Positions 33,333-41,756 are shown, counted from the stretch's first letter. The stretch is 64,000 bases of DNA from Eubacteriaceae bacterium CHKCI004 (GCA_900016875.1 FCNR01000054.1:1-64000), one strand, 5' to 3'. The notes: generated by a model from the sequence alone, not told the origin. Translations and numbers: made by a program.

Positions 33333-33617
33333 TGTTAATGCAGCAAGTGTATTGATGCGCTTTTTGCAAGCGTCATCTGCGCTCATGTCTGGATAAAAGA
33401 ACTGATCCACCGATATATCGAACATTGTCACCATCTGATAAAAAGTGTTCAAGCTCGGATGCTGACCGTCGTTTTCGTTATATATGATGGTGCGGGGATC
33501 ACGGTCAATGATAAGGGCCAGTTGATCCTGTGTCATCCCGCTGGTTTCTCTTTTGCGCTTTATCTCGCACCCTATATCGTGGAAATCAAATTTGCGCTCA
33601 TCGCGTTCAAATTTCAT
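33261..33617 (-). CDS. XRE-family HTH regulator with replaced C-terminus
   Basis: A 118-residue protein whose N-terminal two thirds (MKFERDERKFDFHDIGCEIK, HTH TSGMTQDQLALIIDRDPRTI) match the HTH protein of element B (51,888-52,241). After SADDACKKRINT the similarity stops because the reading frame enters the inverted tetR promoter copy, giving the tail LAALTLDRFGYWCYTLNN. The natural C-terminus is therefore lost. The ATG at 33,617 aligns with the element B start. It may still bind DNA, as the HTH is complete. Confidence 0.75.
   Translation of the reverse strand: MKFERDERKFDFHDIGCEIKRKRETSGMTQDQLALIIDRDPRTIIYNENDGQHPSLNTFYQMVTMFDISVDQFFYPDMSADDACKKRINTLAALTLDRFGYWCYTLNNRNGYCVRRRK
33281..33332. 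promoter_or_regulatory. Second copy of the TetR promoter and operators
   Basis: A 19-bp palindrome (33,281-33,299) and a diverged copy (33,314-33,332) flank a minus-strand promoter TTGACC-17-TATACT. It now precedes only the truncated tetR fragment, but could still titrate TetR. Confidence 0.7.
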
Positions 33618-33773
33618 AGACATCACCCAATGTAATTTTATATTTCAGGTAGTAGTATTTGAACGAATTACATTTTCGTGCAACTGCTGACTTGAACACA
33701 CCGGTACTTTCGAGACTAATCTTCGTTGGTCTAACAGTATAAAAAGAAAACTTTTGAATCATACTCCAAAATA

Positions 33774-33825
33774 CTTGACCGTTTCGGTTATTGGTGCTAT
33801 ACTCTAAATAACCGAAACGGTTATT
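33774..33825 (+). promoter_or_regulatory. tetR-ABC promoter with two TetR-type operators
   Basis: Promoter TTGACC (33,775-33,780), 17-bp spacer, TATACT (33,798-33,803). One operator-like sequence overlaps the -35 (33,774-33,792) and a perfect 19-bp palindrome AATAACCGAAACGGTTATT (33,807-33,825) lies just after the -10. The layout indicates repression by the TetR protein encoded next. Confidence 0.85.
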
Positions 33826-33944
33826 GTGTAAAAAGGAGGAAATGAATTGGACAAATTTTTGGCCCTGACCGAAGAAAAGAGATTGACCATTCTCAATGCG
33901 GCGCTCCAGTGCTTCGGCAAGTTTGGTTATGAAAAAGCCTCAAT
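33774..33944 (+). repeat. Inverted repeat, right arm (intact tetR start)
   Basis: Partner of 33,162-33,332; this arm belongs to the complete tetR gene and has the stronger ribosome-binding site (AAAAAGGAGG against AAGAAGAAGG), suggesting it is the original. Confidence 0.9.
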
Positions 33945-34464
33945 CAATGATATTGCGGTAGCCGCACACATTTCCAAAGCGTCTGTGTTTCAGTATTTCG
34001 GCAGTAAAAAGCAGCTCTACATTTACCTGCTGGAATACTGCAAGAAAATCATAGAGGGACTATTTGATAAGGAAGCCCTCGATTCCGAAACAGATTTGTT
34101 CGACAGGATTCTGGCATCCAGCCGCATGAAAATGGAGGGGCTCCAAAATCAGCCTTTTATCTTGCAGTTTATTACCAGTGCCTGGGAGGAAAATTCTCCC
34201 GAGGTGACGGATACGCTGGCGATCCTGACGGAGGAGACCGGCAGATTCCGAAACGATCTTGTTCTGCGGGAAGAGGATGCTTTGAAATTCAAAGACCCAG
34301 AGGATGCCCAGCCGGTCTTTCAGATGCTGCTTATGATGGCCGAGGGCTATGCGGCCGGGTACCGGGGGGCGGCGGCTTTCGATTTTCAGGCTGTCATGGA
34401 GGATTTTGAGAAGAACATCGCAATTCTGCGGAAAAATTTTTATAAGGAGGAGTATTTGAAATGA
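33847..34464 (+). CDS. TetR/AcrR family regulator
   Basis: A 205-residue one-component repressor. The N-terminal HTH spans about residues 12-55 (EKASINDIAVAAHISKASVF, followed by QYFGSKKQLYIYL); the rest is the ligand-binding helical domain. The start is TTG at 33,847, preceded by AAGGAGG (33,833-33,839). It overlaps the ABC ATPase gene by 4 bp and sits under palindromic operators, so it most likely represses its own exporter operon until an inducer binds. Confidence 0.92.
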   Translation: MDKFLALTEEKRLTILNAALQCFGKFGYEKASINDIAVAAHISKASVFQYFGSKKQLYIYLLEYCKKIIEGLFDKEALDSETDLFDRILASSRMKMEGLQNQPFILQFITSAWEENSPEVTDTLAILTEETGRFRNDLVLREEDALKFKDPEDAQPVFQMLLMMAEGYAAGYRGAAAFDFQAVMEDFEKNIAILRKNFYKEEYLK

Positions 34465-35348
34465 GTGAACAAGCGATTGTCTTGAATGAATTGACCAAGC
34501 ACTATGGGAAGCATCGAGGAATCAATAACCTCAGTTTCTCTGTCAACCAGGGAGAGTTTTTCGGCTTTATCGGCCCCAACGGTGCGGGTAAGTCCACCAC
34601 GATCCGCACCCTAATGGGGCTGATCCGTCCCACCGGAGGCAGCGCATCTATCTTCGATTTGGACTGTCACTCCAAGGCCAGCGTCATCGCCAGGGATGTG
34701 GGCTATCTGCCCAGCGAGAACAGCTATTACGAAAACATGAAAGTCCGTGAACTTTTGCAGTACACCGCCGATCTGTACGGCATGGACTGCAAGACAAAGA
34801 TGAAGGAGCTTGCCGACAGGCTCAATCTGGATTTGTCCCGCAAGATTGCAGACCTTTCTCTGGGCAACAAGAAAAAGGTGGGTATCGTGTCTGCCATTAT
34901 GACTTCGCCCAAACTGATTATTATGGACGAGCCCACCAGCGGATTAGACCCACTGATCCAGCAGGCTTTCTATGATATTCTGAAGGAGGAAAACAGCCGG
35001 GGCGCTACCGTGTTTTTTTCCTCCCATGTGCTGAGTGAGGTGCAGAAACTGTGTGACCGGTTGGCCATTCTGAAAGAGGGACAGCTTATTGGCATACAGT
35101 CCATCAAAGAACTGCGTGAGAGCGGCTATAAGAAAGTCTCTCTGAGCGCAAAGGAGGCTATCCCTCGCGATTTCTTTGATTTGTCCGGCATTGCGAACTA
35201 TGCGGAGACTGCGGATAAGACCTCTGTTTCCTTTATGTATAACGGAAATATCACGGCGATTATTGACAAGCTTCACCTGCTGCATTTGGACGATGTGCTT
35301 TTGGAAGAGCCCTCTTTGGAGGAAATCTTCATGCACTACTATGCGTAA
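34461..35348 (+). CDS. ABC transporter ATP-binding protein
   Basis: A 295-residue ATPase with Walker A GPNGAGKS (residues about 37-44), signature LSLGNKKKVG, Walker B LIIMDEPTSGLD and the H-loop SSHVLSE. It is the DRA/BcrA-type exporter class. It is coupled to tetR upstream and followed by two ABC-2 permease genes, giving a complete drug- or peptide-type exporter. Substrate is unknown. Confidence 0.93.
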   Translation: MSEQAIVLNELTKHYGKHRGINNLSFSVNQGEFFGFIGPNGAGKSTTIRTLMGLIRPTGGSASIFDLDCHSKASVIARDVGYLPSENSYYENMKVRELLQYTADLYGMDCKTKMKELADRLNLDLSRKIADLSLGNKKKVGIVSAIMTSPKLIIMDEPTSGLDPLIQQAFYDILKEENSRGATVFFSSHVLSEVQKLCDRLAILKEGQLIGIQSIKELRESGYKKVSLSAKEAIPRDFFDLSGIANYAETADKTSVSFMYNGNITAIIDKLHLLHLDDVLLEEPSLEEIFMHYYA

Positions 35349-35361
35349 GGAGGTGTCGGGC

Positions 35362-36156
35362 ATGGTCATTTTGAAATATGAACTGAAAAGGCACCGCAAA
35401 TATATTTTGGGTTGGGCCATCGCCTTGGCTCTGTGTGTTTTTGTGATGACGCCTACCTATTACAGCTTTATGGATGTTTCCACCGGAGACCTCTATGAAA
35501 CGCTGGGTACGAGTGATTTTTACAAAGGCGTTGGTGTGTCCATGGAATATCTGACCTCACCGTTGGGCATTTATGCGTTTCTTACCAGCTTTTTTATGAT
35601 TGCGTCCGGTATTTTCGGGATGCACTTCGGTATCGCCATTCACACCAAGGAGTGCTCGGAGCGAACCTCTGAATATCTGTTTACAAAACCCCATACCCGA
35701 AAAACGATTTACTGGGCAAAGGCGTTCACGGTTTTTTTCGGCGTAGTGGTCGTGAGCATGGTATATCTTCTCGCCTCTTTTTTGGCGCTGGCCCTGTTCC
35801 GCTCCGGCATTGACTGGGGAGAGTTCTTTCTGATTGCTCTTTCCCTCATGCTGGTCACGCTGTTCCTTGCAGCTATGGGGCTTTTGGTTGGAATTCTATT
35901 TTCACGCAATCGAAGCCCACTTTTGACTGCCGGGTTAATTGTCTTTGTCGAGTACTGCGTCACCAGCTTCTCCAACATTGTCAGCAACCGTGCCATTAGT
36001 TTTCTGTCCCCGTACTCGTTCTTTAGTGCGGCTGAGATTTCCAAATCTGGCTTTTATGAGTTGGATTACTTGGGATGGTGTGTACTGCTGTTTGCCCTGT
36101 TTTTGGTGCTGTCTTATCGTGTCTTTTTGAAAAAAGACATCCAGTTCCGCTCATGA
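35362..36156 (+). CDS. ABC-2 type permease
   Basis: A 264-residue protein with six hydrophobic segments, starting MVILKYELKRHRKYILGWAI. The start at 35,362 follows AAGGAGGTG placed over the end of the ATPase gene. The motif SEYLFTKPHTRKTIYWAKAF is shared with the next permease (SEYLFTKPVERKTIVLAKVI), so the two genes are paralogous and likely form a heterodimeric channel. Confidence 0.9.
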   Translation: MVILKYELKRHRKYILGWAIALALCVFVMTPTYYSFMDVSTGDLYETLGTSDFYKGVGVSMEYLTSPLGIYAFLTSFFMIASGIFGMHFGIAIHTKECSERTSEYLFTKPHTRKTIYWAKAFTVFFGVVVVSMVYLLASFLALALFRSGIDWGEFFLIALSLMLVTLFLAAMGLLVGILFSRNRSPLLTAGLIVFVEYCVTSFSNIVSNRAISFLSPYSFFSAAEISKSGFYELDYLGWCVLLFALFLVLSYRVFLKKDIQFRS

Positions 36157-36168
36157 GGGGGTGCAAAG

Positions 36169-36954
36169 ATGAAAACATTGGTGAAAAACGAATTCCGCCA
36201 AACCAGAAAGACCCTGCTGATCTGGCTGGGGATCATGTTACTGCTGTGCGGATTCTGCTATTTTGAACTTTTATCCTTGAAGGACAGTCTGGATGAGATG
36301 GCCCGGACAGTCGGCCAATTTCCTCGCTTGATCATGATCATGTTCGGTGTGAAAGGGGATCTCACGACTGCCCTTGGTTGGTACGCGTGTATCTATTTTT
36401 GGGAGGGGCTGTTGGCCTTTGCCTATGCAATCTCTCTGGGCCTGTCCTGTGTGGCGAGGGAAAAGAAATTTGGAACATCCGAATACCTGTTCACAAAGCC
36501 TGTGGAGCGGAAAACCATTGTTCTGGCGAAGGTGATCGTTTCAGCAGTGAACCTGCTGGTGTTCGCCCTGTTCAGCGGCGTGTGCAATTATTTCACGATC
36601 GTTCTTCCTTTGGGCGGTCTGGATCAGCCGGGAGCGGTGCTTTCCACAACGATGGGAATGTTCTTTACCCAGCTTCTCTTTTTTGCCTTGGGTCTGCTGT
36701 TTGCCAGCCTTTTCAAATCTTATAAGGCCGCGGTACGCGCCGGTACGGTTTTCGTATTGGCCGCCTATGTGTTGGCCTTTACTGCCGAGTACACAGGGAA
36801 TCGTTTCTTGGATTATCTGACCCCTCTGCGGTACTATGATGTGTATGAAGTAGCACTAAATGGCGTCTATCTTTCCTACATCGTCTTAACAGTACTCATT
36901 GTGGGCGCGTGTGTAATGGTTTCTACAAGGCGGTGGAAACTGCGTGAGTTGTAA
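36169..36954 (+). CDS. ABC-2 type permease
   Basis: A 261-residue six-helix membrane protein starting MKTLVKNEFRQTRKTLLIWL, 12 bp after its paralogue with GAGGGGG upstream. It shares the cytoplasmic SEYLFTKP loop with the preceding permease. Last gene of the tetR-ABC operon. Confidence 0.9.
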   Translation: MKTLVKNEFRQTRKTLLIWLGIMLLLCGFCYFELLSLKDSLDEMARTVGQFPRLIMIMFGVKGDLTTALGWYACIYFWEGLLAFAYAISLGLSCVAREKKFGTSEYLFTKPVERKTIVLAKVIVSAVNLLVFALFSGVCNYFTIVLPLGGLDQPGAVLSTTMGMFFTQLLFFALGLLFASLFKSYKAAVRAGTVFVLAAYVLAFTAEYTGNRFLDYLTPLRYYDVYEVALNGVYLSYIVLTVLIVGACVMVSTRRWKLREL

Positions 36955-36999
36955 ATGTAATTGTCCATAGATATTCTATTATCTGATGAAAAACAAAGA

Positions 37000-37173
37000 A
37001 TGAAAAAAAACGAATGGCTATTATGCCCCAACTGCAACAAGAAAACGAGAATTAAAATCTGTGATAATACAGTACTTGAAAATTTTCCGCTATACTGTCC
37101 GAAGTGCAAACGGGAAATAATAATCAGCGTAAAACAATTCAATACCACAGTTATCACAGAGCCAGACGCATAG
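37000..37173 (+). CDS. Cysteine-rich KTR protein
   Basis: A 57-residue protein (MKKNEWLLCPNCNKKTRIKI) with two CxxC pairs (LLCPNCNKKTR and YCPKCKRE), the cysteine-rich KTR family common as small passengers in Firmicute mobile elements. The ATG at 37,000 is chosen over a TTG at 36,961 because family members start at MKKxEWxLC. Probably a small zinc ribbon; function unknown. Confidence 0.8.
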   Translation: MKKNEWLLCPNCNKKTRIKICDNTVLENFPLYCPKCKREIIISVKQFNTTVITEPDA

Positions 37174-37177
37174 ACGC

Positions 37178-37225
37178 AGAGCCGATAACCCGTTAGCCTT
37201 GTGCTGCGGATTATCGGCTCTTTTT
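37178..37225 (+). terminator. Intrinsic terminator after the KTR gene
   Basis: Inverted repeat AGAGCCGATAA/TTATCGGCTCT followed by a T run, 30 bp before the radical SAM start. Confidence 0.85.
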
Positions 37226-37254
37226 GCTTTTAAGATAGAAAAGGAGACAAAACC

Positions 37255-38619
37255 ATGAGTAATTCTATTAAAGACAGCGCACAGGCTTTCGCCGTCAATC
37301 AAGTGCTGAAATATGTTGACAGCAATCCGCAGGAAGCATTCCCCAAGTTGTTAGATTGGGCGGATAAGTTCGATAAGGATAACCTCTATCTCACACAGCG
37401 CCAGCAAATCCGTAAGGTGATGGAGCAGCCTGACAGCAACTGGATGCGCCTGATCAACAGCCTTTGGACGGACATTGATTCTGAAGTCCGCAAAGTGTTC
37501 TTCCGCAATTTTATTGTCAATGCATCTCTCTTAGGCAGCCGCAAGCAGGTGGCTAATCGTGAAAAGTACGGCTGCAATATCCCCTGGGCAATCCTGATGG
37601 ACCCCACTTCCGCCTGCAACCTTCATTGCACCGGCTGTTGGGCGGCAGAATACGGTAATAAGCTGAATCTGAGCTATGAGGAACTGGATGACATCATCAA
37701 TCAGGCCAATGAACTGGGAACCTATATGTTCCTCTACACCGGCGGTGAACCTATGGTACGCAAGAACGATCTGCTCCGCCTGTGTGAAGCGCATCCTGAC
37801 TGCGTATTCTCTGCCTTTACCAACGGTACCCTTATCGATGAGAAGTTTGCCGATGAGATGCTGCGGGTGAAGAACTTCTACCCGGCCATCAGCATTGAAG
37901 GCTTCGAGGAAGCTACTGATTTCCGCCGTGGCAAGGGTACTTATCAGGCTACTATGCGGGCGATGAAGATTCTGAAAGAAAAGAAGCTGCCTTTCGGCGT
38001 ATCTGGGTGCTATACCAGCAAGAACATCGACTCCATCAGCTCGGATGAGTTCTTCGATCATCTGGTGGAGTGCGGTGCGAAGTTCGCATGGTTCTTCCAC
38101 TATATGCCTGTGGGCAACGATTCCGCTGTGGAGCTGCTCCCGTCTCCTGACCAGCGTGAAAAGATGTATAACCGCATCTGCGAATACCGTAGCACAAAGC
38201 CTATTTTCACAATTGACTTTCAGAATGATGCGAAATTTGTAAACGGCTGTATTGCTGGTGGCCGCAACTATCTGCATATCAATGCCAATGGTGACATTGA
38301 GCCTTGCGCTTTTATCCATTACTCTGACTCCAACATCCGTGAAAAGACCCTGCTGGAAGCATATCAGTCTCCGCTGTTTATGGCCTATCACGACGGTCAG
38401 CCCTTTAATGATAATATGTTCCAGCCGTGTCCTATGCTGGAAAATCCTGAATGTCTGCGTAGCATGGTAAAGAAATCCGGTGCCCATTCTACCGAGTATC
38501 AGTCCCCGGAAAGTGTTGACCATCTGTGTGATAAGACTACACTTTATGCAGAAACCTGGAAGCCGAAGGCCGATGAGCTGTGGGCTGCTTGTCAGGGCTG
38601 TAGTGGGTGTAAGAAGTGA
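37255..38619 (+). CDS. Radical SAM protein
   Basis: A 454-residue enzyme with the iron-sulfur motif CNLHCTGC (Cys near residues 122, 126 and 129) after LMDPTSA, the TGGEP motif for S-adenosylmethionine binding, and extra cysteines at the C-terminus (CPMLENPEC, CQGCSGCKK) suited to auxiliary clusters. This resembles SPASM-like radical SAM proteins, but no precursor peptide was recognised nearby. GGAGAC precedes the start. Its stop overlaps the DegV start (TGATG), so the two act together, perhaps on lipid or cofactor modification; this is inference. Confidence 0.88.
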   Translation: MSNSIKDSAQAFAVNQVLKYVDSNPQEAFPKLLDWADKFDKDNLYLTQRQQIRKVMEQPDSNWMRLINSLWTDIDSEVRKVFFRNFIVNASLLGSRKQVANREKYGCNIPWAILMDPTSACNLHCTGCWAAEYGNKLNLSYEELDDIINQANELGTYMFLYTGGEPMVRKNDLLRLCEAHPDCVFSAFTNGTLIDEKFADEMLRVKNFYPAISIEGFEEATDFRRGKGTYQATMRAMKILKEKKLPFGVSGCYTSKNIDSISSDEFFDHLVECGAKFAWFFHYMPVGNDSAVELLPSPDQREKMYNRICEYRSTKPIFTIDFQNDAKFVNGCIAGGRNYLHINANGDIEPCAFIHYSDSNIREKTLLEAYQSPLFMAYHDGQPFNDNMFQPCPMLENPECLRSMVKKSGAHSTEYQSPESVDHLCDKTTLYAETWKPKADELWAACQGCSGCKK

Positions 38620-39491
38620 TGGACGGCTATCAAATTTTCACAGATGCCACCTCAGATCTCGCACCGGAGTTAACCGCAGGTCTGCCATCTGTTGAAATGA
38701 TTCCTATGAATGTTGAGATCGGCGGAACAGAATACTCATATGGTTCCCCGGAAGGAATCACAGCCAAGGAGTTCTACCGCTTGCAAAGAGCTGGGAATTT
38801 TGCAACGACCTCACAAATCAACCCAACGATTTATTTTAAGCATTTTGAACCCTGTCTGCGACAGGGAACCGATATTCTGTATCTCTGTTTTTCCTCTGGT
38901 CTGTCAGGTACATATCAGTCTGCGTTTTTAGCGGTTGAAGAACTACAGCAGGAATATCCGGAAAGAAGAATCATCTGCATTGATACGCTTGCTGCCGCAG
39001 TGGGTGAAGGGTTTTTAGTCAGAGAAGCTGCGAAAAAGCAGAGGGAAGGACTGTCTATTGATGAATTGGCTTCTTGGGTCATGGAACACCGATTAGAGGT
39101 ATGTCATTGGTTTACGGTTGATACCTTTACCCATTTGAAACATGGCGGGCGGGTTTCAGGTGCCGCAGCCGCAATGGGAACGGCTTTGCAGATCAAACCG
39201 TTGCTTCATGTGGACAGCGAAGGAAAGCTGCAAGCAGTGGAAAAACCTCGTGGAAGAAAAAAGGCTGTTACCACTCAGATTGCCCGAATGGAACAGGGCT
39301 GGAAACCTGAACTTGGTAAATCGATTCTGATAGGTCATGCCGATGACCCTGAAGCAGCAGATATGCTGAAAGAAAGGTTGTTGGAACAATTCCCGGATTC
39401 TGAGATTTGTATTGCTTATATTGGCCCTATCATCGGAGCACACACCGGTCCCGGCGCACTGGCATTGATTTACTGGGGAAATAATCGATGA
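38619..39491 (+). CDS. DegV family fatty-acid-binding protein
   Basis: A 290-residue protein with the DegV N-terminal pattern (YQIFTDATSDLAPEL), the SSGLSGTYQSA motif that cradles a fatty acid head group, and the C-terminal YIGPIIGAHTGPGALAL. Family members bind fatty acids for the FakA kinase. It is translationally coupled to the radical SAM gene, a pairing that suggests lipid-related chemistry. ATG at 38,619 is preferred over the GTG three bases earlier. Confidence 0.92.
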   Translation: MDGYQIFTDATSDLAPELTAGLPSVEMIPMNVEIGGTEYSYGSPEGITAKEFYRLQRAGNFATTSQINPTIYFKHFEPCLRQGTDILYLCFSSGLSGTYQSAFLAVEELQQEYPERRIICIDTLAAAVGEGFLVREAAKKQREGLSIDELASWVMEHRLEVCHWFTVDTFTHLKHGGRVSGAAAAMGTALQIKPLLHVDSEGKLQAVEKPRGRKKAVTTQIARMEQGWKPELGKSILIGHADDPEAADMLKERLLEQFPDSEICIAYIGPIIGAHTGPGALALIYWGNNR

Positions 39492-39553
39492 CGGAGGATT
39501 TGTAGATACGCAAAAAAGCATTCTCCATCATAGAAAAATATAGTTTTGTTTAG

Positions 39554-39585
39554 AGCTGCCGGGTAACTTATGCTCGGCAGCTTTG
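39554..39585 (+). terminator. Terminator after DegV
   Basis: Inverted repeat AGCTGCCG/CGGCAGCT (39,554-39,561 and 39,575-39,582) with a short T tail. Confidence 0.6.
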
Positions 39586-39618
39586 AACTGTCTGCTAGAA
39601 GTAGTAGGAGGTGAACAT

Positions 39619-40305
39619 ATGGTTCCGCATGTATTGGGCGTAGGATACGCCTATAATGAATATGAGGTTACTGCTGGCCGATGGAAAGAATTTGAAATTG
39701 AATTTGACTATGCTGATAATATTAAACAAGCGGCCGCAATGCTGTCTTTTAAAGAATATATATGCGTAGCTATTTGCTCTGATGTGATTCCACAAGACGA
39801 TTTGGATATCTTGAGACAAAAACGTGCGGTACCAATTATTGTTGTGCCACCTTCATATTCGGAGGAACAGCGGTATGCATGTGTCCATTTTGGTGCTGCT
39901 CAATATTTACATACCTATAATCATCCTATGGTAGAAATGTTTTCAGAGAAAAATAGTATGAGAAATTGTTTGAAAATACCAAAAGATAAAAGAAGACCGC
40001 TAACAATCATCACTGTGAAAGACTTGTCTTTCTGCTTAGAGTACAGGTCTGTAGAGATAGCTGGGGTATGCATTGATTTGACCGAAAAAGAGTTTGATAT
40101 TCTTGCGCTGCTAATTATGAATCAACGGCAAGTCTATACTTATGAAATGATAATGGATTCTGTTTGGCATGATGATTTTTCGTTTTATTCACGCAATGCG
40201 ATTTCAAGCCATATAAGTAATTTACGGAAAAAGTTAAAAAGTTCGGAAACTGCATCAGAACATATTAAAAGCATTCGAGGAATAGGCTACAAATTCGAAG
40301 TATAG
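39619..40305 (+). CDS. OmpR/VanR-like winged-helix regulator with atypical receiver
   Basis: A 228-residue protein. The C-terminal half is a clear winged-helix Trans_Reg_C domain (CIDLTEKEFDILALLIMNQR, then SSHISNLRKKL and IRGIGYKFEV). The N-terminal half has receiver-like length, but the usual acidic pocket and phosphorylated Asp are not recognisable (YICVAICSDVIP where DLVLLDxxMP is expected). No sensor kinase gene is adjacent. It starts at 39,619 after TAGGAGGTG. It precedes the recombination module, so it could link regulation to excision, but that is inference. Confidence 0.82.
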   Translation: MVPHVLGVGYAYNEYEVTAGRWKEFEIEFDYADNIKQAAAMLSFKEYICVAICSDVIPQDDLDILRQKRAVPIIVVPPSYSEEQRYACVHFGAAQYLHTYNHPMVEMFSEKNSMRNCLKIPKDKRRPLTIITVKDLSFCLEYRSVEIAGVCIDLTEKEFDILALLIMNQRQVYTYEMIMDSVWHDDFSFYSRNAISSHISNLRKKLKSSETASEHIKSIRGIGYKFEV

Positions 40306-40769
40306 GTATTTCTTGTGCAAATCTTGTATAAATCTAAAGTAAATCTTGCTTTCTGTTCTATACCATAGCTCTCAATAATGGCGAGCAGCTGTTAATTGAG
40401 TAATGGTTCAATGAAAACGCGGCTTGCTGAATAGCTGCCGCTTTATACTGCGTAGACAGAAAGGTTATTTACAGCGGCATATAGGAGGATGCCGCTTTGT
40501 TTGTTTTAACCTTTTACAGTTCTCATAATCTTCACTTGCTAAAAAAAGTGTAGCTTCCCCTCCGGGGCAGTTCGGCAACCTGTCGGTATTATCGTTCTGC
40601 GCAAACCGGAATAATAATGATCTTTTTTGTTGCGCCAGTTTCCTGGAATGGGAGACTGGCGCTTTTGCTTGTCGTTTTTTGCCGAATGTCCCCAAACGGC
40701 CTCGATGCCGTTCCCCGCCTCCATTCGATTCACCCGCTAATCACCCGTGAATCGAAATGGAGGTACATA
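40306..40769. other. Intergenic region with two hairpins, no gene seen
   Basis: No coding frame with a ribosome-binding site was found. It holds two inverted repeats: AGCGGCAT/ATGCCGCT (40,473-40,496) and GCGCCAGT/ACTGGCGC followed by TTTT (40,632-40,666), the second a likely terminator. The border between cargo and recombination module lies here. Confidence 0.6.
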
Positions 40770-41183
40770 ATGAAGAAAGTCAATCTTCGGGATCTGTATC
40801 CCGATGTTTATAAAACCGATGCCTTTTTGGAAGTAACCGATGAAGTACAAGCGGTGTTTCAGTCTGACGAGCGAGCTGAAGCAGCCTATGAGCGAAAAAT
40901 GTATCGCTATAAGGCGCAGTACTCCCTGGACTGTGAGAATGGAATTGAAAATGCGGTCCTGCGAAAGCTGGAGACGCCGGAGATGCTTCTGGAGGAAAAG
41001 CAGCTGCGCGAGCAGATTTACTCCGCCGTGATGGCTTTGCCGGAGAAACAGGCAAAAAGAATTTATGCTCGGTACTATCTGGGGATGAGCGTAAATGAGA
41101 TTGCCGGAGCCGAAGGTGTAGATCCGAGCCGTGTCCGTGACAGCATCCGGCGTGGGCTGAAACAGTTGGCAAAAATTTTTTGA
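40770..41183 (+). CDS. Sigma-70-region-4-like regulator of the recombination module
   Basis: A 137-residue protein starting MKKVNLRDLYPDVYKTDAFL. The C-terminal part (LPEKQAKRIYARYYLGMSVN, then EIAGAEGVDPSRVRDSIRRG) is a sigma-factor region-4-type HTH. The start at 40,770 follows ATGGAGGTAC. A different protein of the same kind occupies the same place in element B (56,043-56,513). It is expected to control the downstream xis/int genes, by analogy with sigma-like regulators in Tn916-type elements. Confidence 0.75.
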   Translation: MKKVNLRDLYPDVYKTDAFLEVTDEVQAVFQSDERAEAAYERKMYRYKAQYSLDCENGIENAVLRKLETPEMLLEEKQLREQIYSAVMALPEKQAKRIYARYYLGMSVNEIAGAEGVDPSRVRDSIRRGLKQLAKIF

Positions 41184-41263
41184 TAAAGTTTCATTTGAAG
41201 CGCCTGTTTTTTGCCCCTTTTGTCAGTGTTAATAGAAGGACAAGTTTTCCCCTTCGATGGTAC

Positions 41264-41719
41264 TTTGACAATTGAATAGACGGCATTTCTGGTACATAAC
41301 CCATGTACGAGCGAATCAGGCGCGCCGCCAAGATGGACAGCCAAGGAGGTGATAAACAAGGCTGTTCCCAGCGATCAACGCCAGCCTGAGACCCGGAGGT
41401 GGCACTTCGAGCGCGAGGACTCCATGGGGGCTTAAAGATACTTGTTCACACCCGCCCACGGACTTGAGGCGGAACCCTGCGGCGCACGAGTAAAACGACG
41501 CTGCGGAGTTATGACATCCGCGCCAGCGGAGACCGGGAATGTCCCCATCGTCAGGGATGCGTGGCAAATGTGGCGAAAGCGAACTTCAAATTCAAGAGAG
41601 CTGCGTCCGGTTACCGTAAGCAACAACAGGTCATCATCCAGATGCAGTTTTCTTTTCAAAGTTAGATACCATGCACTGGCAGTTTCGGCTGCCAGTGCAT
41701 TCATGTGATTTTGAAAGCA
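41264..41719 (+). ncRNA. Conserved non-coding block before xis, element A copy
   Basis: No conserved reading frame, yet it aligns over most of its length with 56,571-56,955. A core of 98 nt (41,479-41,576) differs from 56,786-56,882 at about five places including a one-base gap. Hairpins: GTACAT/ATGTAC (41,292-41,308) and, near the end, GCACTGGCAG/CTGCCAGTGC, the latter with one paired change in the other copy. A TTGACA lies at its start (41,265-41,270) but no consensus -10 follows. Likely a structured leader RNA or a recombination/regulatory site. Confidence 0.55.
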
Positions 41720-41756
41720 CGATGACAACCTTGACGGAATGGAGGGAATATGATTT

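Noticed and set aside
41316..41567. Minus-strand frame inside the conserved block before xis
   Set aside because: Part of it recurs opposite 56,800-56,880, but gaps between the copies break the frame, so conservation is not at protein level.
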